Shown here in pieces: positions 18,533-29,485 of a DNA stretch of 64,000 bases. The stretch is from Lactococcus formosensis (GTDB lineage: Bacteria; Bacillota; Bacilli; Lactobacillales; Streptococcaceae), in NCBI RefSeq assembly GCF_018403745.1, contig NZ_BOVP01000001.1:62001-126000 (forward strand). The letters run 5' to 3'. How positions within the stretch are numbered: the first letter of the stretch is position 1; every line of letters starts with the position of its first letter. The notes below the pieces were generated by a model. That model did not search any database and was not told the DNA's origin. It worked only from the letters and a program-made list of their open reading frames with translations. The position numbers and the translations under genes are program-made.

Positions 18533-19222
18533 TTAATTTTCTAAGGCATCAAGGACATCTAGCATCTGAGACAAAGTCAATTGTCCTGGAGCACTTCCTT
18601 CATCCTCATCGAGTGCTGCAAAAGTCCATACAGATCCGGTCAATCCTCCGGCAACGCGGGAAATTTTACCCAATTCTCCCATTGCGATTCCGATAAATTT
18701 AGGTCCATATTCCATCGTAAAATCACGTGTAATCTGTAGCAAATCCAAAACATCACACTCGCGTTGTGCCATAATCGCCACTTTTACAAAGCCCGTTTCT
18801 TCTTTTTGCATTTTCATCATTCGAGCAGTTAAATCTGTAGGTGACTCGAAAAAGTTATGATAGGACAAGACAATTTTTTCTTTAAATTCAAGTAGCTGTG
18901 GTAGGGCTTTTCGATAGGAAAAATATTCGATATCCATATAATCTGGGTCAAATTTGGCTACTTTTTTTAAAAGAGTGACATAATCTTTTTTAGAAATTGA
19001 GATATTGCCGCCTTCATTGGCTGTACGTACAGTGAAAAGCAGAGAAAAATCTTTAAATTTCTCAAAGATAAAAGGCGCAGCCTGAAGAATACTTTCTATA
19101 TCTCCCAAAAAATCCGCCCGCCATTCAATAATGTCAGCATTTCTGTACTTTTCTACGTTTATTTCCTGTACTTCCGCTACTGTTGTCGGAAGAACGGGCA
19201 CTACAATTTTCGTTTTCCTCAT
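18533..19222 (-). CDS. aroD: 3-dehydroquinate dehydratase, type I
   Basis: 229 residues. Dehydrates 3-dehydroquinate to 3-dehydroshikimate in the shikimate pathway. Type I features are present: the catalytic His in VLSYHNF and the Schiff-base Lys in VKVAIMAQ. No other aro genes are nearby. The start MRKTKIVVPVL at 19222 has no Shine-Dalgarno sequence; TGCTAAACT ends 6 nt upstream of the ATG, suggesting a leaderless transcript. A downstream start is unlikely because the conserved first strand would be lost. Confidence 0.93.
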   Translation of the reverse strand: MRKTKIVVPVLPTTVAEVQEINVEKYRNADIIEWRADFLGDIESILQAAPFIFEKFKDFSLLFTVRTANEGGNISISKKDYVTLLKKVAKFDPDYMDIEYFSYRKALPQLLEFKEKIVLSYHNFFESPTDLTARMMKMQKEETGFVKVAIMAQRECDVLDLLQITRDFTMEYGPKFIGIAMGELGKISRVAGGLTGSVWTFAALDEDEGSAPGQLTLSQMLDVLDALEN

Positions 19223-19228
19223 ATTTTA

Positions 19229-19237
19229 AGTTTAGCA
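19229..19237 (-). promoter_or_regulatory. Extended -10-like promoter of aroD
   Basis: Minus strand TGCTAAACT (hexamer matches the consensus at 4 of 6), 6 nt before the ATG. Weaker than the acpS and uvrC cases. Confidence 0.4.
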
Positions 19238-19302
19238 CATATTTGTAGGCGTACCAAACATAATCTTGAATATAGCTGAAGTTATTTTTTTCAATTGAAC
19301 AA

Positions 19303-19331
19303 AATAAAAAATTCCTGAAAAGCAGGAATCT
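19303..19331 (-). terminator. Intrinsic terminator after the initiator tRNA
   Basis: Minus strand GATTCCTG, 5-nt loop, CAGGAATT then a T-run. Confidence 0.8.
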
Positions 19332-19340
19332 TTATCTCAA

Positions 19341-19414
<74 letters not shown>

Positions 19415-19556
19415 CTAATAAAAATGGAAGAAATTTGAACTATCCACAAATCATGTTATAACTGAGCGGACGAGATCTTCCATTGTGGATGTATCCAAAT
19501 GGTATACCTATTGTAACACACTTTTTGCTAATGTCCTAATTTTGCACTTTTTAATG

Positions 19557-19583
19557 AAAAAAGCACTCCCAAGAGTGCTTTAA
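19557..19583 (-). terminator. Intrinsic terminator of the cold-shock gene
   Basis: Minus strand GCACTC-TTGG-GAGTGC followed by six T residues. Confidence 0.9.
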
Positions 19584-19585
19584 AT

Positions 19586-19786
19586 TTATGCTTTAGTAAT
19601 GTTTGATGCTTGAGGGCCACGTTGACCTTGTTCAATATCAAATGTAACTTTTTCGCCTTCTTCAAGTTTACGGAAGCCATCGCTTTGAATTTGAGTGAAG
19701 TGTGCAAACACGTCAGTACCATCTTCAGCAGTGATGAAACCAAAACCTTTAGAGTCGTTAAACCATTTTACAGTTCCTTTTGTCAT
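19586..19786 (-). CDS. csp: Cold-shock protein, Csp family
   Basis: 66 residues, one OB-fold cold-shock domain. RNA-binding motifs RNP1 (KGFGFI) and RNP2 (DVFAHF) are intact. Acts as an RNA chaperone that melts secondary structure, often induced on temperature drop. The frame opens 12 codons earlier, but MTKGTVKWF is the universal Csp start; AAAGGA lies 12 nt upstream, a slightly long spacing. About 200 nt of A+T-rich DNA separates it from ccpA; a long leader, usual for csp genes, may be in this stretch. Which lactococcal csp paralogue it is cannot be said. Confidence 0.95.
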   Translation of the reverse strand: MTKGTVKWFNDSKGFGFITAEDGTDVFAHFTQIQSDGFRKLEEGEKVTFDIEQGQRGPQASNITKA

Positions 19787-19957
19787 AGTATATATTTTCC
19801 TTTCGTCATATTTGTAAATCATTATGTGAAAGAAAACATTAAAAATATATAACTTAGACTAAATTTACCTCTTAATAGTATCATGCTTTATCCTGAAAGT
19901 CAAATCGCTTCTCCTCTTCATGGTTAAAACCAAGCTATAACTTACTCTTAGAGACCA

Positions 19958-19986
19958 TAAAAAAAGATACATCACTGTATCTTTTG
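19958..19986 (-). terminator. Intrinsic terminator of ccpA
   Basis: Minus strand AAAGATACA-GTGA-TGTATCTTT then a T-run; follows the ccpA stop codon. Confidence 0.85.
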
Positions 19987-19990
19987 CTTT

Positions 19991-20986
19991 TTATTTTGTT
20001 GAACCACGATTAATAATTTGGTGAGCGAGGATCAATTGGTTTTCCTCAACCTCTTCCTTGTGCATAAGTTTTGTCAACAAACGCATTGAAACTGCTCCCA
20101 AGTCGTAAAGTGGTTGATTGACAGAAGTCAAACCTGGATAAGTGTACGCTGTAATTGGGCTGTTTGAACCTGCGATAATTTCGAAATCTTCAGGTACTTT
20201 GATACCTTTTGAGAGCAAAGCATTGAGTAAGCCAACTGCTACAGTATCATAAGACACGATGGCAGCATTAATTTTCTTGGCAAGCATTTGTTCTGCTAAA
20301 GCTTGTCCATTTTCAAAAGTGTAATTACCTTCAAAGACAAGTGACTCATCAAAATCAATGCCTGCTTCATTCAAAGCTTCTTGATAGCCAACCATACGTT
20401 CTGTATTTTCAACTTCTTCCAAGGAACCTGATACGAAAGCAATACGTTTATTGTTTTTTGCCAGTTCAGCAGTTGTTTGGTGTGCTGCAAGATGATAATC
20501 GATATTTACAGATGACATTTGTTTGTCAACATCGATCATTCCAGCAAGAACAATCGGTGTACGTGTTGATTTAAGCTGGTTACGGACTTTTTCTGTCATG
20601 AAACTGCCCATATAAACAATACCATCAACTTGCTTAGAAAAGAGACTTTCAATAACTTTAAGTTCTTTTTCTTCATCACCATCACTATTTGCGAGAATGA
20701 CATTGTACTTGTACATTGATGCAATATCATCAATGCCTCGTGCGATTTCAGCAAAATACGGCGACGTGATTGTTGGGAGAACAACCCCAACTGTCGTTGT
20801 ACGTTTGCTTGCCAGTCCACGTGCAACCGCATTTGGACGGTAGTCCAATTCTTCAATTGCATCAAGGACTTTTTGACGTGTTTTCTCTTTGACGTTGGCG
20901 TTACCATTGACTACACGGCTTACGGTAGCCATTGACACGCCCGCAACTCGAGCAACGTCATAAATTGTTGTTGTTGATTCTTCCAT
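19991..20986 (-). CDS. ccpA: Catabolite control protein A
   Basis: 331 residues of the LacI/GalR family. N-terminal helix-turn-helix (TIYDVARVAGVSMATVSRVVNG) with hinge helix RPNAVARGLASKRT, then a periplasmic-binding-protein-like core that docks HPr-Ser46-P. Master regulator of carbon catabolite control; binds cre sites such as those noted at 7123, 21080 and 28631. The divergent ccpA/pepQ arrangement is characteristic of lactic acid bacteria and supports the assignment over other LacI members. Start ATG at 20986 follows TGAGGT; a cre lies in the shared promoter region, consistent with autoregulation. Confidence 0.96.
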   Translation of the reverse strand: MEESTTTIYDVARVAGVSMATVSRVVNGNANVKEKTRQKVLDAIEELDYRPNAVARGLASKRTTTVGVVLPTITSPYFAEIARGIDDIASMYKYNVILANSDGDEEKELKVIESLFSKQVDGIVYMGSFMTEKVRNQLKSTRTPIVLAGMIDVDKQMSSVNIDYHLAAHQTTAELAKNNKRIAFVSGSLEEVENTERMVGYQEALNEAGIDFDESLVFEGNYTFENGQALAEQMLAKKINAAIVSYDTVAVGLLNALLSKGIKVPEDFEIIAGSNSPITAYTYPGLTSVNQPLYDLGAVSMRLLTKLMHKEEVEENQLILAHQIINRGSTK

Positions 20987-21079
20987 TCTTTTTAAACCTC
21001 AATTATAATAATCTTTGTCTGTTTTTTATATCTTTTAATATTTATGAAAAGTTTTTCCAAATTTAATTATATCACTTTT

Positions 21080-21093
21080 TGAAAACCGTTTCA
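21080..21093. promoter_or_regulatory. cre site between ccpA and pepQ
   Basis: TGAAAACCGTTTCA matches the cre consensus at 13 of 14 positions and is nearly palindromic. It lies 94 nt from the ccpA start and 96 nt from the pepQ start, so CcpA could act on both genes. Confidence 0.7.
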
Positions 21094-21188
21094 ATAATTT
21101 TTGGTAGTATATTGTAGATATTGTCGCACATGATTTTTTTCAGAATTTAGCGTACAATAGAGATAATAATTATAGAAAGGTGGATACT

Positions 21189-22274
21189 ATGAGCAAACTC
21201 GAACGTATCTCTAATTTTCTGAACGAAAATGAAGTCGACATGACTTTCATCACCAATCCTACGACCTTGAATTATTTGACAGGTCTTGCCATTGACCCGC
21301 ATGAACGTATTGCTGGTTTGATGGTTTTCCCGGATAAAGCGCCATCTCTCTTCACTCCAGCTTTGGAGGTAGAAAAAGCCAAAGAAAACACTACTGGCTT
21401 TGATATTTTTGGCTATGAAGATTCACAAAACCCGTGGGCTGTTGTAAAAGAACATTTGGGATCAAAAAATATCCAAAAAATTGCAGTCGAATTTTCTGAC
21501 ATTCCTTTGTCAAAAACTGAAGGACTTAAATCTCAATTTTCTGGTGTTGAATTTGTCAACTTGACACCATTGGTAGAACGTATGCGTTTGATCAAATCTG
21601 CCGATGAAATCGAAAAAATGAAAATTTCTGGGGATTACGCAGATAAATGTTTCGAAATTGGTTTTGAATATGCAAATTCAGATCGTACAGAAACAGATGT
21701 TGTTGCAAAAATCGAATACGAAATGAAGCGTATGGGTGTACCCCAAATGAGTTTTGAAACTATCGTACTCTCAGGCGCTCGTGCAGCTAATCCTCACGGT
21801 ATGCCAGAAGATGTCAAAATTCAAGATAATAAACTCTTGCTCTTTGACCTCGGTGTGATGAAAAATGGCTACGCTTCTGATGCTACACGTACTATCTCAA
21901 TCGGTAAACCTTCTGATTTTGATGCCGATATCCACAAAATCGTACTTGAAGCACAAATGGCTGCTATGGACTTCGTAAAACCTGGTGTATCTGCACTTGA
22001 AATTGATAAAGTAGCTCGCGATGTGATTACTAAAGCTGGTTATGGCGAATACTTTGTCCACCGCCTTGGACACGGTATCGGTATGGATGTCCATGAATTC
22101 CCATCTATTGGTGGTTCTGAGGACATCATCATCGAAGAAGGTATGTGCTTCTCTGATGAACCAGGAATTTATATCCCAGGTAAAGTTGGCGTACGTATCG
22201 AGGACTGTCTCTATGTTACTGAAACAGGATGTGAGCCTTTAACTAAAACAAATAAAGAATTGATGATTTTCTAA
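21189..22274 (+). CDS. pepQ: Xaa-Pro dipeptidase PepQ (prolidase)
   Basis: 361 residues, M24 pita-bread metallopeptidase. Splits Xaa-Pro dipeptides from casein-type peptides. The five metal ligands are present: [18 protein letters not shown] (two Asp), [13 protein letters not shown] (His), and the Glu residues of SDEPGIY and VRIEDCLY. An in-frame GTG three codons upstream lies within the AAAGGTGG ribosome site, so the ATG at 21189 is chosen. A TACAAT -10 box is at 21153-21158 and a cre further upstream. Ends in a symmetric terminator shared with arsC. Confidence 0.96.
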   Translation: MSKLERISNFLNENEVDMTFITNPTTLNYLTGLAIDPHERIAGLMVFPDKAPSLFTPALEVEKAKENTTGFDIFGYEDSQNPWAVVKEHLGSKNIQKIAVEFSDIPLSKTEGLKSQFSGVEFVNLTPLVERMRLIKSADEIEKMKISGDYADKCFEIGFEYANSDRTETDVVAKIEYEMKRMGVPQMSFETIVLSGARAANPHGMPEDVKIQDNKLLLFDLGVMKNGYASDATRTISIGKPSDFDADIHKIVLEAQMAAMDFVKPGVSALEIDKVARDVITKAGYGEYFVHRLGHGIGMDVHEFPSIGGSEDIIIEEGMCFSDEPGIYIPGKVGVRIEDCLYVTETGCEPLTKTNKELMIF

Positions 22275-22285
22275 AATCATCGAAA

Positions 22286-22316
22286 ATGAAAAAGCACTGA
22301 ATCAGTGCTTTTTTTA
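22286..22316. terminator. Bidirectional terminator between pepQ and arsC
   Basis: AAAAAGCACT, GAATC loop, AGTGCTTTTT; symmetric, serving two convergent genes. Confidence 0.9.
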
Positions 22317-22709
22317 TTAACCAAAGTCCCTTTTTCTTAAAGCAAGTACTTTCGTTTCAATTTGCTGGATGATATCCTTAAAGACTGTGTCACTTTGACC
22401 TGTTGGATCTTCTAAGCCCCAGTCTTCCCTATATTGACAAGGAAGATAAGGACATTCAACGTTACATCCCATCGTAATCACAATATCCACAGGTGGAATA
22501 TCTTGTAAGAGCTTTGATGTTTGTGTTTTTTCCATGTCTATGTCATAGATTTCTTTCATCAAGCGGACAGCATCTTGATTAATCTGTGGCTTTGTCTCAG
22601 TACCCGCAGAGTAGAAATCAAACTTATCCCCAGCCAATTTTTTCCCCAAAGCTTCTGCAATTTGTGAACGGCAAGAATTATGCACACAGATAAATGCGAT
22701 TTTGAGCAT
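22317..22709 (-). CDS. arsC: Arsenate reductase, thioredoxin-coupled (LMW phosphatase fold)
   Basis: 130 residues. The P-loop CVHNSCR (Cys8 to Arg14, CX5R) is followed near residue 81 by MGCNVECPYLPC, whose two cysteines serve as the disulfide relay; together these define the S. aureus pI258-type ArsC, which reduces arsenate to arsenite. The DPTG motif late in the protein contains the general acid. No arsB or arsR is adjacent, so it may be an orphan resistance gene or a redox-regulated phosphatase. Start ATG at 22709 has AGGAGAG upstream and a TATAAT box. Confidence 0.9.
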   Translation of the reverse strand: MLKIAFICVHNSCRSQIAEALGKKLAGDKFDFYSAGTETKPQINQDAVRLMKEIYDIDMEKTQTSKLLQDIPPVDIVITMGCNVECPYLPCQYREDWGLEDPTGQSDTVFKDIIQQIETKVLALRKRDFG

Positions 22710-22781
22710 AGTAACTCTCCTAAACTATTTTTACATATTATACATTATTTTTCAATGGTCTTCACTCAAACTGTACGGAGC

Positions 22782-24270
22782 TTATGAAAATTCTTGCTGG
22801 TATTTAGCTATTTCGGCATAGCTTTTCGCAAACTCTTGTGTTAAATTTTTGAAGAGAGGGTATAAAGCACGGTAGTATTTAAAATTTTCTGGCTGAGGCT
22901 TATAAACTATTTCCATCGTTCCACTAGCAACATCTTCAATACTATCAATCATCCCCAAAGCTTTTTGAGCCATGATCTGTGCTGCAAAGCACCCCGCCTC
23001 ATGGTCTTTTTGAACCGTTATTGGTAACTCAAAAATGTCCGCAAGAATTTGCAACCAAAGCTCCGACTGAGAAAAACCTCCCGTAACTTTTATTATTTTA
23101 GGACATACTGATTTTTCTGTGAGTGTCTCTTCTAACATACGCAAGTTAAAGGAAATGCCCTCAAGAACTGCACGCGCCATGTGGCTTGTTGTATGACGAT
23201 AGCTAAGTCCAAAAAAAGAAGCTCTAGCTGCTGCATTCCACAGTGGTGCTCGTTCTCCACCTATATAAGGATGAAAGATTAATCCATCCGAACCTGGAGA
23301 CACACCTCTTGCTAAATCGGTAATCGCTGCAAAGTCATAAGACTTCTCAAGTACGTTATCTTTTAACCACCGAAAAACATCGCCTCCAGAATTTACCGCT
23401 CCACCATTTACCCAATGGTCTTCATCAAGTGCATAACTAAAAGTTCTCGCTGCTTCATCTAGCTGAGGTACATCACTTACCATGCGAAGGGCGCCTGAAG
23501 TACCTACTGTAATTGCCAATTCACCTTTTTTAATTGCCCCAACACCTAAGTTTGACATAGGACCATCGCCAGCGCCATATACAAAAACGGTATCTGGTGA
23601 AAGCCCCATCTTTCGTATCCATTTTTCTGGTAAAGCTTTCTCTATTGCATAAGGTGATACGATTTTAGGAAGTTGTGTTTTTGAAATACCCAACAGGTCT
23701 AAAATACCATCGTCCCAAGTCATTTTCTGATTGTTAAAAAAACCTGTACCTGTAGCAACTGATAGATCCATCGTATTACTTTGGAAAAGGCGTTGAAAGA
23801 TTGCGCCTTTGAGATCCATAAAATGCGCTGCATTTTTGAAAATCTCTTTTCTTTCATTCTTGAGCCATAATAGTTTGGCAAGAGGCGACATCGGATGTAG
23901 CGGTGTTCCTGTTTTATGATAAATATCGTTTGAAGTATCTTCACTTTTTAAATTGTTACTATATTTTTCAGCTCTGGTATCTGCCCAAGTTATGACACGC
24001 GTTAAAGGCTTCCATTCTTGATCAAAGGCAATCAAAGCATGCATTTGGGTGCTGAAAGAACATGCTAAAATAGAATCTCCTGTTTTTATTTGTCGTGTTA
24101 TTTTTTCAACAACACTTACCATCGCTGCAAATATCTCCTCTAAATCTTCTTCTGCCATTCCTTGGGCATCACGATAAAGTGGGTAAGACTGCAATCTGAA
24201 TCCCTGATTGATCAAAGAGAACTGCTTTTGTCGCAGTGGTACCTAAATCTATACCTATTAAGTAATCCAT
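22782..24270 (-). pseudogene. gntK: Gluconokinase (FGGY family), frameshifted near the 5' end
   Basis: Full gene would make about 495 residues that phosphorylate gluconate to 6-phosphogluconate. The true start is ATG at 24270 (AAAGGAAA upstream), giving MDYLIGIDLGTTATKAVLFDQ with the phosphate-binding DLGTT loop. About 20 codons later the frame is lost: it hits TGA after 33 codons, while the family sequence (SYPLYRDAQGMAEEDLEEIF onward, then VGTSGALR and TGGFSQSELWLQILADI) continues in the +1 frame. One extra base between about 24195 and 24213 explains it. The remaining 477-codon frame (TTG at 24215) lacks the nucleotide-binding loop and should be inactive. Last in the operon and behind a terminator. 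A sequencing error cannot be excluded. Confidence 0.85.
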
Positions 24271-24283
24271 GTGTTTCCTTTCA

Positions 24284-24311
24284 AAAAAAGGCAAGTCAAT
24301 ATTGCCTTTTT
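24284..24311 (-). terminator. Intrinsic terminator between bgl and gntK
   Basis: Minus strand AAAAGGCAA pairs with TTGCCTTTT over a 7-nt loop, followed by a T-run. It lies inside the operon, between the glucosidase stop and the gntK ribosome site, so gntK depends on read-through. Confidence 0.8.
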
Positions 24312-24314
24312 ATT

Positions 24315-27627
<3,313 letters not shown>

Positions 27628-27633
27628 TTTCTC

Positions 27634-28548
27634 TTACTCCTTAGTTTTATTTTCCACAGCATGTCCACCAAAACCATTTCTGAGGGCTGCGACTACTTTT
27701 CCACTCATGCTATCTTCCTGTAAGGAACGATTACGCATCATTAAAGACATGGCAATTACAGGTGCAGGAACTTCTAAGTCTAGACTCTCTTCGACTGTCC
27801 ACTTTCCTTCTCCCGAGGCTTGGACTCGCCCTATAATTTGATCTAATTTTGCATCCTTTGCAAATTGTTCTTCCGCAAGCTCCATAAGCCACGAACGGAT
27901 AACTGACCCATGATTCCATAATTTGGCTACTGCTTCATAGTCGTATTCAAAGGCAGAAGCTTCTAAAATCTCAAAGCCTTCTGCAATAGCTTGCATCATG
28001 CCATACTCAATGCCATTATGAATCATTTTAAGATAATGGCCACTTCCAAGCGGACCTGTATAAAGATAGCCATCTTTTTGGGCCAATTTTTGAAAGAGGG
28101 GTTCCAATTTTTCCCAAGATTTTTTGCTATCACCACCAATCATAAAGTTCCCCCCCGAACGTGCACCAGCCATTCCCCCTGAAGTACCAACATCAAAGAA
28201 ATCAATTTTCTTAGCTTTTAGCTTTTCATTTTGTTGGAGATTATCTTTATAATATGAATTTCCTCCATCAATAAGGATGTCTCCAGCGGATAACTTTTGA
28301 GTCAACTCCTCAACGATACTATTTGTTATACTTCCTGCAGGTAACATAAGCCAAACAATCCGTGGCTGTGGTATGACTTCAATGAATTCTTCTAAAGTAG
28401 AGCAGCTTATCACTTGCTCAGAATATAGTTCTGCTTTTCTGATTTGTGTTTCGTCGTTGTCTAAGACAGTCACTTTCATACCCTTATCAACTGCATTTTT
28501 TACAAGGTTAAGTCCCATTTTACCAATCCCGATAAGTCCAAAATTCAT
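27634..28548 (-). CDS. gnd: 6-phosphogluconate dehydrogenase, short (GntZ/YqeC) type
   Basis: 304 residues, shorter than the roughly 470-residue housekeeping Gnd. Oxidatively decarboxylates 6-phosphogluconate to ribulose 5-phosphate. Rossmann motif GLIGIGKMGLN at the N-terminus, WLMLPAG, DGGNSYY and the catalytic Lys of GHYLKMIHNGIEYGMMQ are all present. The short type is usually tied to gluconate catabolism and often prefers NAD. First gene of the operon; GGAGAG precedes ATG 28548. Divergent from rpiR. Confidence 0.92.
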   Translation of the reverse strand: MNFGLIGIGKMGLNLVKNAVDKGMKVTVLDNDETQIRKAELYSEQVISCSTLEEFIEVIPQPRIVWLMLPAGSITNSIVEELTQKLSAGDILIDGGNSYYKDNLQQNEKLKAKKIDFFDVGTSGGMAGARSGGNFMIGGDSKKSWEKLEPLFQKLAQKDGYLYTGPLGSGHYLKMIHNGIEYGMMQAIAEGFEILEASAFEYDYEAVAKLWNHGSVIRSWLMELAEEQFAKDAKLDQIIGRVQASGEGKWTVEESLDLEVPAPVIAMSLMMRNRSLQEDSMSGKVVAALRNGFGGHAVENKTKE

Positions 28549-28614
28549 ATTCTCTCCTATTTGATATGGCTATTATAAGAAAAACATTATATTTATCTTC
28601 CTTACTTCTTAAAT

Positions 28615-28644
28615 ATTATAACACGGAAAAAGTAACCGCTTTCT
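28615..28644 (-). promoter_or_regulatory. gnd operon promoter with cre-like site
   Basis: Minus strand TGTTATAAT core (-10 at 28615-28620). Over the -35 region lies AGAAAGCGGTTACT (28631-28644), matching the cre consensus at 12 of 14, with only the two outermost bases off. CcpA repression inferred. A second ATTATA/TATAAT is at 28572-28577. Confidence 0.6.
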
Positions 28645-28665
28645 CCAAAAAACGGAGAATTCTCC
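28641..28665. promoter_or_regulatory. Candidate RpiR operator, palindromic
   Basis: A perfect 12-bp palindrome GGAGAATTCTCC at 28654-28665, with a further TTCTCC at 28641-28646 forming a second inverted repeat with the left half (TTCTCC-7 nt-GGAGAA). It lies between the divergent gnd and rpiR promoters, over the rpiR -35 region. Confidence 0.6.
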
Positions 28666-28672
28666 ACAATCA

Positions 28673-28681
28673 TGTTATAAT
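28673..28681 (+). promoter_or_regulatory. Extended -10 promoter of rpiR, predicted leaderless start
   Basis: TGTTATAAT, then AATTTT (6 nt), then ATG at 28688. No ribosome site. Confidence 0.65.
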
Positions 28682-28687
28682 AATTTT

Positions 28688-29431
28688 ATGGGAATATTTA
28701 TTGACAATTATCAGAGTACACAGCTCTCCAACACAGAACAATCCATATTGTTAAAGCTGGATAGCCAGCCAGAGCTTTTAGATAATAATCTAACACAACT
28801 TGCAGTAGAGCTCCATTCTTCAGGAACTTCAATCATACGACTTTGCCAAAAATTAGGATTTTCAGGATTTTCGGAGTTTAAATTTGAAACACAGAAACTG
28901 CTCAGTTTGACAAGTAATAAGTACGAGATTTCCTTTTTAGAGGAGCTTACAAACTTTTGCAATTTTTTATCCACAGATATTACCACAGACAAAGTGCGGT
29001 TATTTGCGCAAGAAATATCTAAATCGAAAACCATTTATATCGCCGGGGTTGAAGCTTCTAAATCTCTTGCTGCTTACTTCAGCCATAAGTTAAATCAATT
29101 TGACTATGCTGCCGTTCATGTTTCGGATGATACCCTCCTAGATTTATTGCCTAATATTCTTAATCGCCATAGTCTGGTTATTTACGTCTCCATATCAGGA
29201 CAGACGAAACGGCTGACGAATTCTGCGCAAAAAGCCAATCATACTGGTGCCACAGTTCTTTCTCTAACAAATGCTAAAAGTAGTCCCCTAGGTCGTTTAA
29301 GCAAAATAAATATCTCTACTAATACTTCGACTGCTAGCTACCACAACTATGATGTTACCCCTCGAACTTTTCAGGTCGCAGTTATTGATTTAATTCTATC
29401 CAGAATTGTGCAAAATCTTGAAAAGCAATAG
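28688..29431 (+). CDS. RpiR/MurR-family sugar-phosphate regulator
   Basis: 247 residues. N-terminal RpiR helix-turn-helix (about 1-75, with SGTSIIRLCQKLGFSGFSEFK) and a C-terminal SIS domain (about 100-235, IAGVEASKSLAAYF and VIYVSISGQTKR) that binds a phosphosugar. Divergent from the gnd-PTS-bgl-gntK operon, so its likely effector is 6-phosphogluconate or the imported disaccharide phosphate. The start is ATG 28688, 6 nt after a TGTTATAAT core with no Shine-Dalgarno sequence. Ends in a bidirectional terminator. Confidence 0.9.
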   Translation: MGIFIDNYQSTQLSNTEQSILLKLDSQPELLDNNLTQLAVELHSSGTSIIRLCQKLGFSGFSEFKFETQKLLSLTSNKYEISFLEELTNFCNFLSTDITTDKVRLFAQEISKSKTIYIAGVEASKSLAAYFSHKLNQFDYAAVHVSDDTLLDLLPNILNRHSLVIYVSISGQTKRLTNSAQKANHTGATVLSLTNAKSSPLGRLSKINISTNTSTASYHNYDVTPRTFQVAVIDLILSRIVQNLEKQ

Positions 29432-29446
29432 ATATAATTTTAGACA

Positions 29447-29484
29447 TAAAAAAACTTCTTTGTTATCCACAAAGAAGTTTTTAT
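29447..29484. terminator. Bidirectional terminator between rpiR and mapZ
   Basis: AAAAACTTCTTTG and CAAAGAAGTTTTT form a 13-bp stem around an 8-nt loop; A and T runs flank it. Confidence 0.9.
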
Positions 29485-29485
29485 T

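Noticed and set aside
24210..24222. CTTTGA near the gntK frameshift, reminiscent of the prfB programmed frameshift site
   Set aside because: It is not in the required reading frame (the zero frame reads CTC TTT GAT), and no upstream AGGGGG stimulator is present.
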